From Flavobacterium sp. I-STPP5a (GTDB lineage: Bacteria > Bacteroidota > Bacteroidia > Flavobacteriales > Flavobacteriaceae), in contig NZ_VHLM01000029.1 in assembly GCF_009764685.1 (NCBI RefSeq), forward strand, positions 1-34,028: 34,028 bases of DNA, read 5' to 3'. The notes under the pieces are model-generated. The model was not told where the DNA came from and ran no database searches. It worked only from the letters and a program-made list of their open reading frames with translations. The position numbers were made by a program, and so were the translations under genes. Position 1 is the first letter of the stretch. Each line of letters begins with the position of its first letter. Shown piece by piece: positions 9,039 to 17,213 of the stretch.

Positions 9039-9749
9039 ATGATTTATAATTTACCTACATATATCACGTTAATTTTTGGACTCACAACAATTGCAACTTT
9101 ACTACTATTTTCTTGGACAATTAGAAAAGCAAATTCTGAACTGACACGAAAAAAAACAATACCAATTTTCATTGGTTTGACATTTTGGTTAATTATTCAA
9201 GCAGTTTTAACTTTGAAAAATATTTACAACACTGAAACAAACTCTTTCCCTCCAAAAATTTTATTGATAGGGATTTTGCCGACAATTTTAACAGTTATTT
9301 TATTGTTTGCAACCTCAAAAGGCAGACAGTTTATTGACAGTTTACCTCTTAAAAACTTGACTTATTTAAATATTGTGAGAATACCAGTTGAAATAATTTT
9401 ATTTTGCCTTTTTCTCAACGGAGCAATTCCTGAACTAATGACTTTTGAAGGAAGAAACTTTGACGTAATTGCTGGAATTTCTGCACCAATTATCGTATAT
9501 TTTGGGTTAACAAAAAATAAACTGAACCGACAAACAATACTAGTATGGAATTTTATTTGTCTCGGACTTTTGGTTAATATTATAGTGAATGCATTATTAT
9601 CCGCACCTTCTCCAATCCAAAAATTTGCTTTTGACCAACCTAATATTGCAATTTTAAATTTTCCTTTTAGTTGGTTACCTACTTTTATTGTACCAATCGT
9701 TTTATTTGGACATTTAACTTCAATTAGACAATTAATTATAAAAAAATGA
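9039..9749 (+). CDS. Multi-pass membrane protein of unknown function
   Basis: A 236-aa protein with about seven hydrophobic helices, at roughly residues 8-28, 42-60, 74-94, 108-128, 142-158, 168-188 and 210-230, joined by short charged loops. No catalytic motif is visible. It belongs to a type of small integral membrane protein seen in Bacteroidota accessory regions, but I cannot name a family. The ATG at 9039 follows leader copy 1 by 48 bases. Its stop overlaps the start of the next gene by four bases (ATGA), so the two are translationally coupled. Low GC fits the surrounding accessory island. Confidence 0.8.
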   Translation: MIYNLPTYITLIFGLTTIATLLLFSWTIRKANSELTRKKTIPIFIGLTFWLIIQAVLTLKNIYNTETNSFPPKILLIGILPTILTVILLFATSKGRQFIDSLPLKNLTYLNIVRIPVEIILFCLFLNGAIPELMTFEGRNFDVIAGISAPIIVYFGLTKNKLNRQTILVWNFICLGLLVNIIVNALLSAPSPIQKFAFDQPNIAILNFPFSWLPTFIVPIVLFGHLTSIRQLIIKK

Positions 9750-10036
9750 AAAATTTTAAAAGTGAAATTTTAAAAAATATATGTTACACCGAACTTGTTT
9801 ATGGAAGATTTAATAAGAAACTAAATATTGAACTTTCAAAAGAAAAAATTGAAGAATTTATTTTGGAAACTATTTCAGAAACTGACGAAGCGAAATTTCA
9901 AAAAAAAGGAAAAAATATTTACATTACAAACAAGGAGAAAAACATTAGACTAACAATTAATTTCTATACGTACAGAATAATTACAGCAGACAAATTAAAT
10001 ATAAAAACAACGATAGAAAAAACAATGAACGAATAA
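9746..10036 (+). CDS. DUF3781-like small protein
   Basis: A 96-aa soluble protein. NICYTELVYGRFNKKLNIEL near the start, KKGKNIYITNKEKNIRLTIN in the middle and TYRIITADKL near the end match my memory of DUF3781 proteins, which are about this length. The function of that family is not known to me. It overlaps the upstream membrane gene by four bases and so shares its transcript and probably its role. A degenerate cassette-end box may follow at 10048-10064. Confidence 0.7.
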   Translation: MKNFKSEILKNICYTELVYGRFNKKLNIELSKEKIEEFILETISETDEAKFQKKGKNIYITNKEKNIRLTINFYTYRIITADKLNIKTTIEKTMNE

Positions 10037-10248
10037 CCGCAGTTTGTCAATATGGCTAGATTACACTTAATTTTAAGTTAGATTTGTACTTGAAAAATCA
10101 CTCATTAACCGTATAATTAGGCTTTCTTAATCCAAAAAGTGACCAAACCTTGACGGTAAATACACATTTTTACCTCAAATTGACATCCTCAGTTAACGGA
10201 AAAAAGTAAAAAATTTGATTGGAAATTTTAGAAAGACAAATAGCAATA

Positions 10249-11055
10249 ATGGAAGTACAATTTTTTAAACCCAAAAACGAAATTCTAAAAAAATATATTG
10301 ACGGATATTATTTTATGACCGAAAATGAATCCTTGAAGTCAAATAAATATTGGACCTTTCCTAGTAATTTCTGCCTTGTGACCATTTGCCAAAACGCAAA
10401 TATTGTCTCTAAAAGAAATAAAATTTCAATTCTACCATCTATCAAAACTAAACTTGATTCTTATTGCTTTTATAATATTTCGCTTCCCGTTGAGATTTTC
10501 TATGAAAAACCAAGAAATGAACTAACTGTATACTTCAAACCTGCAGGTATTCTTCATTTTTTAGACGATATTCAATTTGAAATAGGCAAAGACACTATGT
10601 CTGACTTTCAGCCCCACTCTGATTATTTGAATGAAATGGGAAAGATTATAAAAATTGAAAACAAAGAAGATCAAACCATTGCATTAGAGAATTATTGGTT
10701 ATCAAAATTTCGTAACAAAAATTTTGATACACTGGAACATATTTTACTTGAGATTGAAAACGGTACCAAAATCAATGATCTAGCAAATAAATTAAATGTG
10801 TCACGCCAGTATTTTCATAAAATGTTTTTTAAGAATATCGGAAAATCCCCTTCTGATTATAGGAAAGCACATCGTTTTAAAAGCATAATTGAAAAGTATA
10901 AATCTGAGAAAAAGTTCATTGAACTCTCCCTCGGAAGCTTGTATTTTGACCAACCCCATTTTAATAAAGATTTTAAGGATTTAACAGGTATCAATCCAAG
11001 TTCATTTTTCAAAAAAGTAGATACAAAAGATAGTAACCATTGGCTTTTTGTATGA
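10249..11055 (+). CDS. AraC-family transcriptional regulator
   Basis: A 268-aa protein with an N-terminal ligand-sensing-type region (MEVQFFKPKNEILKKYIDGY, resembling the DUF6597 N-domain of Bacteroidota AraC proteins) and a C-terminal AraC helix-turn-helix pair. The first HTH is INDLANKLNVSRQYFHKMFF and the second contains YFDQPHFNKDFKDLTGINPS, close to the AraC signature. I chose ATG 10249; the earlier TTG at 10219 would add ten residues that do not look conserved. It lies 71 bases before a beta-lactamase-fold gene on the same strand and may control it or be co-transcribed with it. The ligand is unknown. Confidence 0.88.
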   Translation: MEVQFFKPKNEILKKYIDGYYFMTENESLKSNKYWTFPSNFCLVTICQNANIVSKRNKISILPSIKTKLDSYCFYNISLPVEIFYEKPRNELTVYFKPAGILHFLDDIQFEIGKDTMSDFQPHSDYLNEMGKIIKIENKEDQTIALENYWLSKFRNKNFDTLEHILLEIENGTKINDLANKLNVSRQYFHKMFFKNIGKSPSDYRKAHRFKSIIEKYKSEKKFIELSLGSLYFDQPHFNKDFKDLTGINPSSFFKKVDTKDSNHWLFV

Positions 11056-11126
11056 TGGTTTACATTCTTACAATGTTTTTACGCAATTATAAAATAGTTT
11101 TGCCCACCTAATAAAATTGTTGAAAA

Positions 11127-12569
11127 ATGAAAAATTCTAAAATAAACGTATTGCCTATCGTATTCGTGTTTTGTATGGTGTGGTCTCATTTCACATTTGC
11201 ACAAAAACTGAACCTTAATGAAATAAACCAACAATTAAGAGTACTCGAAAAAGAAAACTATTTAAGCGGCGTTATTCTTATTGCAAAAAATGGTAAAACT
11301 ATATATAAGGAGGCATTCGGCTTTGCTAATCTTCAAGACAGCGTTCGAAATAAATATAACACAAAGTTCAATTTAGCTTCTATGAACAAAATGTTTACTG
11401 GAATGGCTATTATGAAATTGATGGAAGCTGGAAAAATTTCACTTCAGGATAAAATAGGTAAATATCTTCCAGATTATCCAAACAAGGCTGTTGCTGATTC
11501 AGTAACAATCCATCAACTATTAACCCACACTTCAGGAATGACCAGTTTTTGGGAGGAACACGACAAATTAGCGAAAGAAAAATTCAAAACAGTAGCTGAC
11601 TATCTTCCTTTATTTGTTAATCAAGAACTATTGTTTACGCCTGGCACTGATTTCCAGTACAGTAATTCAGGATATATGGTCTTAGGTTTACTTATTGAAA
11701 AAATAACGGGTAAAAATTATTTTGACTTCGTAAAAGAAAATATTTATAAACCTGCAAAAATGATGTTTACAGATGCTTATGAGTTAGATGAAGCCATTTC
11801 CAATCTGGCTATTGGATATACCATGTCGTTAGAAAAACCTGGGCAATGGAAAAACAATATTTTTTTAAATCCTACAAAAGGAACACCTGCCGGTGGAGGC
11901 TCTTCAACAGCTGACGATTTGCTGAAATTTGCCAATGCTTTACAAAACAATATTTTACTTAGCAAAGAGATTGCAACTCTTTACACATCAGGCAAAGTGA
12001 AGTATCGAGAAGGAATGTATGGCTACGGGTTTGCAGAAAACACAATAAACGGGCACCGCCTTATTGGACATACCGGCGGACACGATGGTGTTGCCAGTGA
12101 ACTAATGATTTTTCCTGACTTAGGCTATACAGTCGTAATACTTACAAATGGAGAGGTTGAAAATTATTGGGAAGTGAGCAATCTAATCAAAAAACAATTG
12201 GTAGGTCCAACATCAACAATGGACAACTTTTTTTACACAAAAAATATAATTAACACCGTATCAAAAAGCGGGTATGAAGTTGGAATTAAAGAAATGGAAA
12301 AAAGTTCAAAGAAATATTCATTAAGAGAAAGCCTTATTGAAAGATACGGTTACAAATTTTTGTTTGAAAAAAAGAATACTCAGGCAATAGATTTATTTAA
12401 ATTAAATATCCATAATTCCCCAAACTCAACTACTGGATATTACAATCTAAGTGAAGCCTACAGGATTTTAGGACAAAAAAAAGAAGCAATAGAATATCTA
12501 AAATTATATATTGAAAAAGAGCCAGAAGATAATGAAGCCAAATTAAAATATGCAACATTAACCAAATAA
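11127..12569 (+). CDS. Secreted serine beta-lactamase-fold hydrolase with C-terminal TPR-like repeats
   Basis: A 480-aa protein. A signal peptide ends near FTFAQ (residue about 25). The serine beta-lactamase/DD-peptidase fold carries SMNK (the SxxK nucleophile motif, in FNLASMNKMF), YSNSGY (YxN motif) and HTGGHDG in place of KTG. The His-Thr-Gly form is typical of class C-like esterases and peptidases rather than true resistance enzymes. The last about 80 residues contain TPR-like helices (QAIDLFKLNI, YYNLSEAYRILGQKKEAIEY). It probably acts in the periplasm or at the cell surface on an amide or ester substrate. The AraC-type gene just upstream suggests inducible expression. Substrate and any antibiotic activity cannot be read from the sequence. 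Confidence 0.88.
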   Translation: MKNSKINVLPIVFVFCMVWSHFTFAQKLNLNEINQQLRVLEKENYLSGVILIAKNGKTIYKEAFGFANLQDSVRNKYNTKFNLASMNKMFTGMAIMKLMEAGKISLQDKIGKYLPDYPNKAVADSVTIHQLLTHTSGMTSFWEEHDKLAKEKFKTVADYLPLFVNQELLFTPGTDFQYSNSGYMVLGLLIEKITGKNYFDFVKENIYKPAKMMFTDAYELDEAISNLAIGYTMSLEKPGQWKNNIFLNPTKGTPAGGGSSTADDLLKFANALQNNILLSKEIATLYTSGKVKYREGMYGYGFAENTINGHRLIGHTGGHDGVASELMIFPDLGYTVVILTNGEVENYWEVSNLIKKQLVGPTSTMDNFFYTKNIINTVSKSGYEVGIKEMEKSSKKYSLRESLIERYGYKFLFEKKNTQAIDLFKLNIHNSPNSTTGYYNLSEAYRILGQKKEAIEYLKLYIEKEPEDNEAKLKYATLTK

Positions 12570-12769
12570 CAAACCCTAAAAAGTGAGACAAGTGATATGC
12601 GTATGAGGCTTAATGGAAATTTTTTTTTATATTTGAGATGATTTGCTTCGGCTGTTTGCTATCAATCGGGTAGTAAATCCACTGTAATACAACAACTTTG
12701 GTAGCAATTTTATAAATCTGCGATTGTAACAAAATATTTTTTTAAAAGTCTAATTAAAGAAAAAGAAAT
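12570..12769. other. Short intergenic region before the aminotransferase
   Basis: A TATATTTG box occurs near 12631 but I see no TTG at the usual distance. No terminator or ORF is evident. Confidence 0.35.
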
Positions 12770-13882
12770 ATGGAAACGGACAGAAGACTTTGGCTGAAAA
12801 AAATTGGAATTGGAATAGCTGGTATTGGACTTACAAACTTCAATTCATTTGCTAGTCCCCTTGTATCAGAAAATTTAATTGATAGTTTTGAGAATGATGC
12901 TAACTTAATTTTTTTACGTTCAAATGAAAACCCTTATGGTCCATCTCCATTAGCAAGGAAAGCATTTGTGGACAACGCAAATATTAGTAATCGTTATAAT
13001 TGGGATATAGAGACACAAATAATTTCTGACCTTGCAAAAAAGAATAGTGTTAAAGACGAAAACATAATGTTGGGTGCCGGTTCAACTGAAATTTTAGATT
13101 TGGTTGCAAAATTTGTCTCAATAGGCAAAGGTAATTATGTAATCGCCGACCCAAGCTATGATTATTGGACAGTTACTTTAGATACTTTAGGTTTAACTAA
13201 AAACAAAGTACCACTTACAACCGATAAGAAAATTAATTTACAAGCTATGTTCGAAGCTGTAAACCAAGATACAAAATTGGTTTATATCTGCAATCCAAAT
13301 AACCCAACAGGAACAATTTGCGAAAGAGAGGCATTGGTTGATTGTGTAACCAAGATTTCACAAAATACAATTGTATTAATTGATGAGGCCTATTTGGAAT
13401 TTACTAAACAGCAATCCCTTAGCAATCTCATAAATGACCACAAAAATATTATTATAGTTAAAACATTTTCCAAAATCTATGGTTTGGCTGGAGCACGAAT
13501 TGGGTATGCTATTGCGAACAAAACGATAATTGATAATTTGGCAAATTCGCAATCCAATACAAATAATAGCGTTAGTGTATTATCAAAACTTGCTGCTATA
13601 GCCTCGTTGAAAGATGATAAATTTGTTTCAAATTGCAACTTGTTAAATGAAAATGCAAGACAATATACCATCAACGAACTCCAAAAATTAAACTGTGAGT
13701 GCATTTCCTCTAACACAAATTTTATCTATTTTTCACTTGCAAAATACAATAAGGATTATTTCAAACAATTAGAAGATAATAATATTGAAGGGGGAAGAAT
13801 ATATGAAGAGCAAGGTAAATGGACAAGAATTACAGTGGGTAAAATGGACGAAATGAAAAAATTTATTAAAGCCATACAATAA
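12770..13882 (+). CDS. HisC-like PLP aminotransferase with a twin-arginine export signal
   Basis: A 370-aa fold-type I aminotransferase close to histidinol-phosphate aminotransferase. It shows NENPYGPSP near residue 52, GAGSTEILDL near 104, NPNNPTG near 177, DEAYLEF near 206 and KTFSKIYGLAGARIGYA near 235 with the PLP-binding Lys. The N-terminus, DRRLWLKKIGIGIAGIGL followed by a small-residue stretch and SFAS, is a twin-arginine signal, so the folded PLP enzyme is probably exported to the periplasm. That makes a role in histidine synthesis unlikely, and no his genes are nearby. The in vivo substrate is unknown. Start ATG 12770 is required to include the Arg pair. Confidence 0.88.
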   Translation: METDRRLWLKKIGIGIAGIGLTNFNSFASPLVSENLIDSFENDANLIFLRSNENPYGPSPLARKAFVDNANISNRYNWDIETQIISDLAKKNSVKDENIMLGAGSTEILDLVAKFVSIGKGNYVIADPSYDYWTVTLDTLGLTKNKVPLTTDKKINLQAMFEAVNQDTKLVYICNPNNPTGTICEREALVDCVTKISQNTIVLIDEAYLEFTKQQSLSNLINDHKNIIIVKTFSKIYGLAGARIGYAIANKTIIDNLANSQSNTNNSVSVLSKLAAIASLKDDKFVSNCNLLNENARQYTINELQKLNCECISSNTNFIYFSLAKYNKDYFKQLEDNNIEGGRIYEEQGKWTRITVGKMDEMKKFIKAIQ

Positions 13883-13985
13883 AAAATATGACTTCAACAA
13901 ATTATTCAGAAGGTAGAATTATATACCACCTATCAAAATAAAAAACTTTTCTACTAGCAGTTAAAACCCAATGTTGCGGCTACAA

Positions 13986-14130
13986 AAATCATCTTATACA
14001 TGCATAGCGCTAAATTGCATTAGTTGCCCACAAAACAAGTAACCGCCCTTCGGAAATGAAAAAGTTCATAGTTGAACTGCGCAAACATCAACCTTTGCGC
14101 CTACAATTATAGTCACAAAATCAACGTTTA
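13986..14130 (+). repeat. Direct repeat copy A1, upstream of the DUF2971 gene
   Basis: Begins AAATCATCTTATACATGCAT and matches 15189-15330 at about 42 of the first 50 bases. Similarity is weaker but traceable to the end, with about one indel. It is not coding in any frame. With leader copy 2 it accounts for most of the roughly 400-base gap 13883-14294. Confidence 0.7.
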
Positions 14131-14171
14131 ACTGATCAGAACAATAATAACTTATTAAACGTAGGTTTGGG

Positions 14172-14280
14172 GTTTTGCAATTTATTTTATATATTTTTGA
14201 AAAATATAATTTTTGATTTTTGAATCAGCAATATTCCAAATTATGGTCGATTGAAATGATTTTGTTATTTTACTTACAAG
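14172..14280 (+). promoter_or_regulatory. Conserved promoter-bearing leader, copy 2 (Pc-attI-like)
   Basis: TTG (14175-14177), 14 bases, TATTTTTG (14192-14199), the shared TTGATTTTTG block, then GATTGAAATGATTTTG and finally TTACAAG ending at 14280, followed by TTAGCAG. It closely parallels copy 1 (8881-8990), including the 81-82 base distance from the -7 box to the junction. The DUF2971 gene begins 14 bases after the junction. Confidence 0.6.
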
Positions 14281-14294
14281 TTAGCAGAAATTTT

Positions 14295-15167
14295 ATGAAA
14301 TATAGAGACGAAGATCCGCTTGAAATACAATTTTTAAATGACGATTTAATAACGTCAGATATGTATCTTTGGAGATATTTAGATCTTCACAAATTCTTGT
14401 CTTTTGTTTCTAAAAAATCTTTGTTTTTTACTCGCTTAGATAAATTTGAAGATAAGCGTGAGGGAATAACGACAAAGCATTTGTATTTTAGACGAATCAA
14501 AAACGTTATCGAAAATGATCCAATTTTTGATAGCCTACGCGAAATGATAACAGTTGATGTTTTAGGAAGCAGAATGAATATTATTTCAAAAGAACTTGAA
14601 ACAATTCAACGATTCAATTTTGCTAACTGCTGGCTTTTATCTCGAGATAATTTTGAATCTGCTGCTATGTGGAGTTTATATAGTAATCCAAACAGCGTAG
14701 CAATCAAAATTCCTTATAAAAACTTCAAGAAACTACTCTTAGAAAACGGGTTTGATAATGACGGTTTTGGACGCAGAATAATTTGCTCTTCAGTTAATTA
14801 TAAAGATTTTCAAAATACAAATCACATTTTCAATCCAGATCAAGAAGAAATTGAGGACAGCGTATTTCAAAAAGACGTTAGTTTTGAACATGAAAAAGAA
14901 TTTCGGATGATTCTTAGAGAAGAACCTACCGATATTCCTCCTATAGAATATCATGAAAACAGCAACAACGAACACATGGATAAAATTCATAAATCAATAT
15001 ATGATTATCCAGGAATTTCTCTAGAACTCAAAAATTTTGAAAAGTATCCATTTCAAGTTGTCCATCATCCAAAATCTCAAGATTGGGCAAAAACAAATAT
15101 AGAAGCAATTATTAAACAATTCAATATTCCATTTTCTATATCAAACTCAAAACTTGAGTTAAAATAA
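14295..15167 (+). CDS. DUF2971 domain protein
   Basis: A 290-aa soluble protein recognised by the DUF2971 pattern: YLWRYLDLHKFLSFVSKKSL near residue 27, FTRLDKFEDKREG, then FANCWLLSRDNFESAAMWSLY in the middle and FEHEKEFRMILRE toward the end. The biochemical role of DUF2971 is unknown to me; members are common in accessory and mobile regions. I chose ATG 14295 because a longer frame from TTG 14220 would run back through conserved leader copy 2. The gene is bracketed by direct repeats A1 and A2, suggesting it moved as a unit. A terminator follows at 15334. Confidence 0.83.
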   Translation: MKYRDEDPLEIQFLNDDLITSDMYLWRYLDLHKFLSFVSKKSLFFTRLDKFEDKREGITTKHLYFRRIKNVIENDPIFDSLREMITVDVLGSRMNIISKELETIQRFNFANCWLLSRDNFESAAMWSLYSNPNSVAIKIPYKNFKKLLLENGFDNDGFGRRIICSSVNYKDFQNTNHIFNPDQEEIEDSVFQKDVSFEHEKEFRMILREEPTDIPPIEYHENSNNEHMDKIHKSIYDYPGISLELKNFEKYPFQVVHHPKSQDWAKTNIEAIIKQFNIPFSISNSKLELK

Positions 15168-15188
15168 ACCCCATGTCAAAATCTATAG

Positions 15189-15330
15189 AAATCATCTAAT
15201 ACATGCAAAGCGCAACATTACATTCGTTGCCCACAACCACGAGCATCCTCAATTCGGAGACGAAATAGTTCTTCCTTATACTACGCAAATATCCAACTTT
15301 TCGCTCACAAACATACTTACAAAAAAACAC
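15189..15330 (+). repeat. Direct repeat copy A2, downstream of the DUF2971 gene
   Basis: Begins AAATCATCTAATACATGCAA and shares the AGCGC, ATT-CATT-GTTGCCCACAA and TTCGGA blocks with copy A1 in the same order and orientation. Non-coding. Confidence 0.7.
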
Positions 15331-15333
15331 TAC

Positions 15334-15379
15334 AAACCCCACCTCAAGTACATAATCATAACTTGGGATGGGGTTTTTC
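15334..15379 (+). terminator. Intrinsic terminator after the DUF2971 gene
   Basis: Stem AACCCCACCTCAAGT pairing with ACTTGGGATGGGGTT (one or two mismatches), an 11-base loop, followed by TTTTT. Confidence 0.8.
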
Positions 15380-15419
15380 GTATGGATACATTAACAGAAA
15401 ATTAGCACAATTGCACTGC

Positions 15420-15447
15420 TTGAGTATTGAAATAACGTATACATTTG
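15420..15447 (+). promoter_or_regulatory. Promoter of the 15486 gene
   Basis: TTG (15420-15422), a 17-base spacer and TACATTTG (15440-15447), a close match to the Bacteroidota consensus. The ATG is 38 bases downstream. Confidence 0.7.
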
Positions 15448-15485
15448 AAAATTAATTTCAATCATCAAACTGTAAATCAACTCAA

Positions 15486-17057
15486 ATGAACGTAAAATCT
15501 GCAAACACACCCATCAAAAAAAAATCTAAATTCATACCATACCTGCTCTTGTTGAGTACGATTTTGTTTTTTCAATATTCTAGGTCACAAAATATTTCAG
15601 TAAAAATAATTGATGCCACTACTAAAGGGCCCATACCTTACGCCACCATCAATATTGATAAAAAAGAACATTTGATCTCAAATGCCGAAGGTTTTTTTAA
15701 CTTATCTGAAACTGCAATTCAAGACGAAAATATACTAACCATTACCTATCTAGGTTACAAAAATCTTGAAGTTAAAGTAAGTCAATTATCAAAACTAGAT
15801 TACATTTTAGCCCTTACTCCCACTATTTTTGAACTAGATGATGTACAAGTAAATGGTGAAAAACCAAATCCTTATTCAATCATGGCTACCGTTAAAGCAA
15901 ATCTTTCTTTGAATTACAGCAATACCGATAATCCTATCAAAGACATGCTATTTGTTAGAAAATCAACAGCGACCAATCCTCATGAAATTGTAGTTGATGT
16001 AAATAAGTCTACAGGCTTTTCAAAACAAGCTCTCAAACAAGTCAATAGTGATATTCAAAACTTCACCAATACCTTAGTTAAATCACCCCCAAAAGAGTAT
16101 ACAGACATGTTGTGTAATTTATTTACTCATACTATTAAAAAAGACAGTAAGTCATTTGTATCACATAAAATGAACGTTCTCAAAGCAACTGTTCTCAAAA
16201 ATGAAGGAAGTGCAACCTCATCAGAAGAGTTGAAACAAATAGGCATAAAAACAATGCTAAAACACTTAGATTCTACTAAGTATTACCGCATTAAAAGTGG
16301 TCTCATAGGTTCTCGAGATACCATTTCTTTAAGAAAAGATTTCAATAAAAAGAAAGCAAAAAATAAAAAAACAGATCAAAGTACGCTGCTTACATCCATA
16401 AAATACAATTTAACAGAATTCATTCAGAACAATAATTTAGGTAATTCTTCAGAGCATGATTTTATAAAAAATCCAGAACTGTACCGTTACAAGTTTGAAG
16501 GAACTACTTTTACTGAGGATAACGATTATGCATTTGTACTTTCATTTTCACCAAAAAAAGGCAATGCAAAATTTACAGGTAAGCTGTACATTAATGAGTC
16601 TGACTATGCCGTTCTTAGAGCTGAATTCCAACTTGATGAAGGAGAGAAACTTAACAATGTTAATTTAAAATGGCTTTTAGGCATTAAAGTAGCTCAGAAT
16701 ACTAAAAAAGGAATTTTAATGTTTCGCAAAAAATCTGAAAACAAGAATTACTACTTGCATTATGCCTCTGAAGAAAATGGCAATTATTTTTATGTAAACC
16801 GACCTTTGAAATTTATTGAAATCACAAAAGAAGATAAAGACATTCTATCATTAGACATAAAATTTGAAGGCAACTCTTTAACTAAAACTGAATTTTTAAA
16901 TCTATCACATTCCCTTGTAACAGATGCTGATGTTGCTAAAGTTGTCGAGAATGAATTCAACATTGTAGCCTTAAAATCATACGATCCTAAAATATGGAAA
17001 GGCTACCATGCTATTGAACCAGTAGCAGAATTAAAGAGATTCAGAGTAAAAGATTAA
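15486..17057 (+). CDS. Envelope protein with carboxypeptidase-regulatory-like N-domain
   Basis: A 523-aa protein with a basic, hydrophobic N-terminus (KKKSKFIPYLLLLSTILFFQ) that should act as a signal peptide, cleaved near SRSQ. Residues about 37-105 form a CarboxypepD_reg-like beta domain (VKIIDATTKGPIPYATINI, ITYLGYKNLEVKV), as at the N-terminus of many Bacteroidota outer-membrane proteins. The remaining 400 residues are rich in Lys, Asn and beta-strand-like segments and resemble DUF5686-type envelope proteins, but lack an obvious TonB-plug or barrel end. A role at the outer membrane is inferred. It has its own promoter and is convergent with the T9SS-sorted gene. Confidence 0.75.
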   Translation: MNVKSANTPIKKKSKFIPYLLLLSTILFFQYSRSQNISVKIIDATTKGPIPYATINIDKKEHLISNAEGFFNLSETAIQDENILTITYLGYKNLEVKVSQLSKLDYILALTPTIFELDDVQVNGEKPNPYSIMATVKANLSLNYSNTDNPIKDMLFVRKSTATNPHEIVVDVNKSTGFSKQALKQVNSDIQNFTNTLVKSPPKEYTDMLCNLFTHTIKKDSKSFVSHKMNVLKATVLKNEGSATSSEELKQIGIKTMLKHLDSTKYYRIKSGLIGSRDTISLRKDFNKKKAKNKKTDQSTLLTSIKYNLTEFIQNNNLGNSSEHDFIKNPELYRYKFEGTTFTEDNDYAFVLSFSPKKGNAKFTGKLYINESDYAVLRAEFQLDEGEKLNNVNLKWLLGIKVAQNTKKGILMFRKKSENKNYYLHYASEENGNYFYVNRPLKFIEITKEDKDILSLDIKFEGNSLTKTEFLNLSHSLVTDADVAKVVENEFNIVALKSYDPKIWKGYHAIEPVAELKRFRVKD

Positions 17058-17111
17058 TTTACATCATGCAACTTCTTATCATATTTTTCTAACAGAATAG
17101 AATTAAAAAAT

Positions 17112-17142
17112 AAAATGGCTGTACAAAAAATACAGCCATTTT
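17112..17142. terminator. Bidirectional-looking terminator hairpin between convergent genes
   Basis: A perfect 12-bp stem AAAATGGCTGTA / TACAGCCATTTT with a 7-base loop. A-rich and T-rich flanks allow it to serve either strand. Confidence 0.75.
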
Positions 17143-17172
17143 ACTAACTAACTAAAAAAAACAACTAACTAA

Positions 17173-17211
<39 letters not shown>

Positions 17212-17213
17212 AA

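Noticed and set aside
11127..12569. Calling the hydrolase an antibiotic-resistance beta-lactamase
   Set aside because: The third motif is HTGG rather than KTG and a TPR-like tail is fused; such proteins are usually esterases or peptidases, and the substrate is not shown.
14220..14294. Longer N-terminus for the DUF2971 protein from TTG 14220
   Set aside because: This stretch is homologous to leader copies upstream of unrelated genes, so it is regulatory rather than coding.
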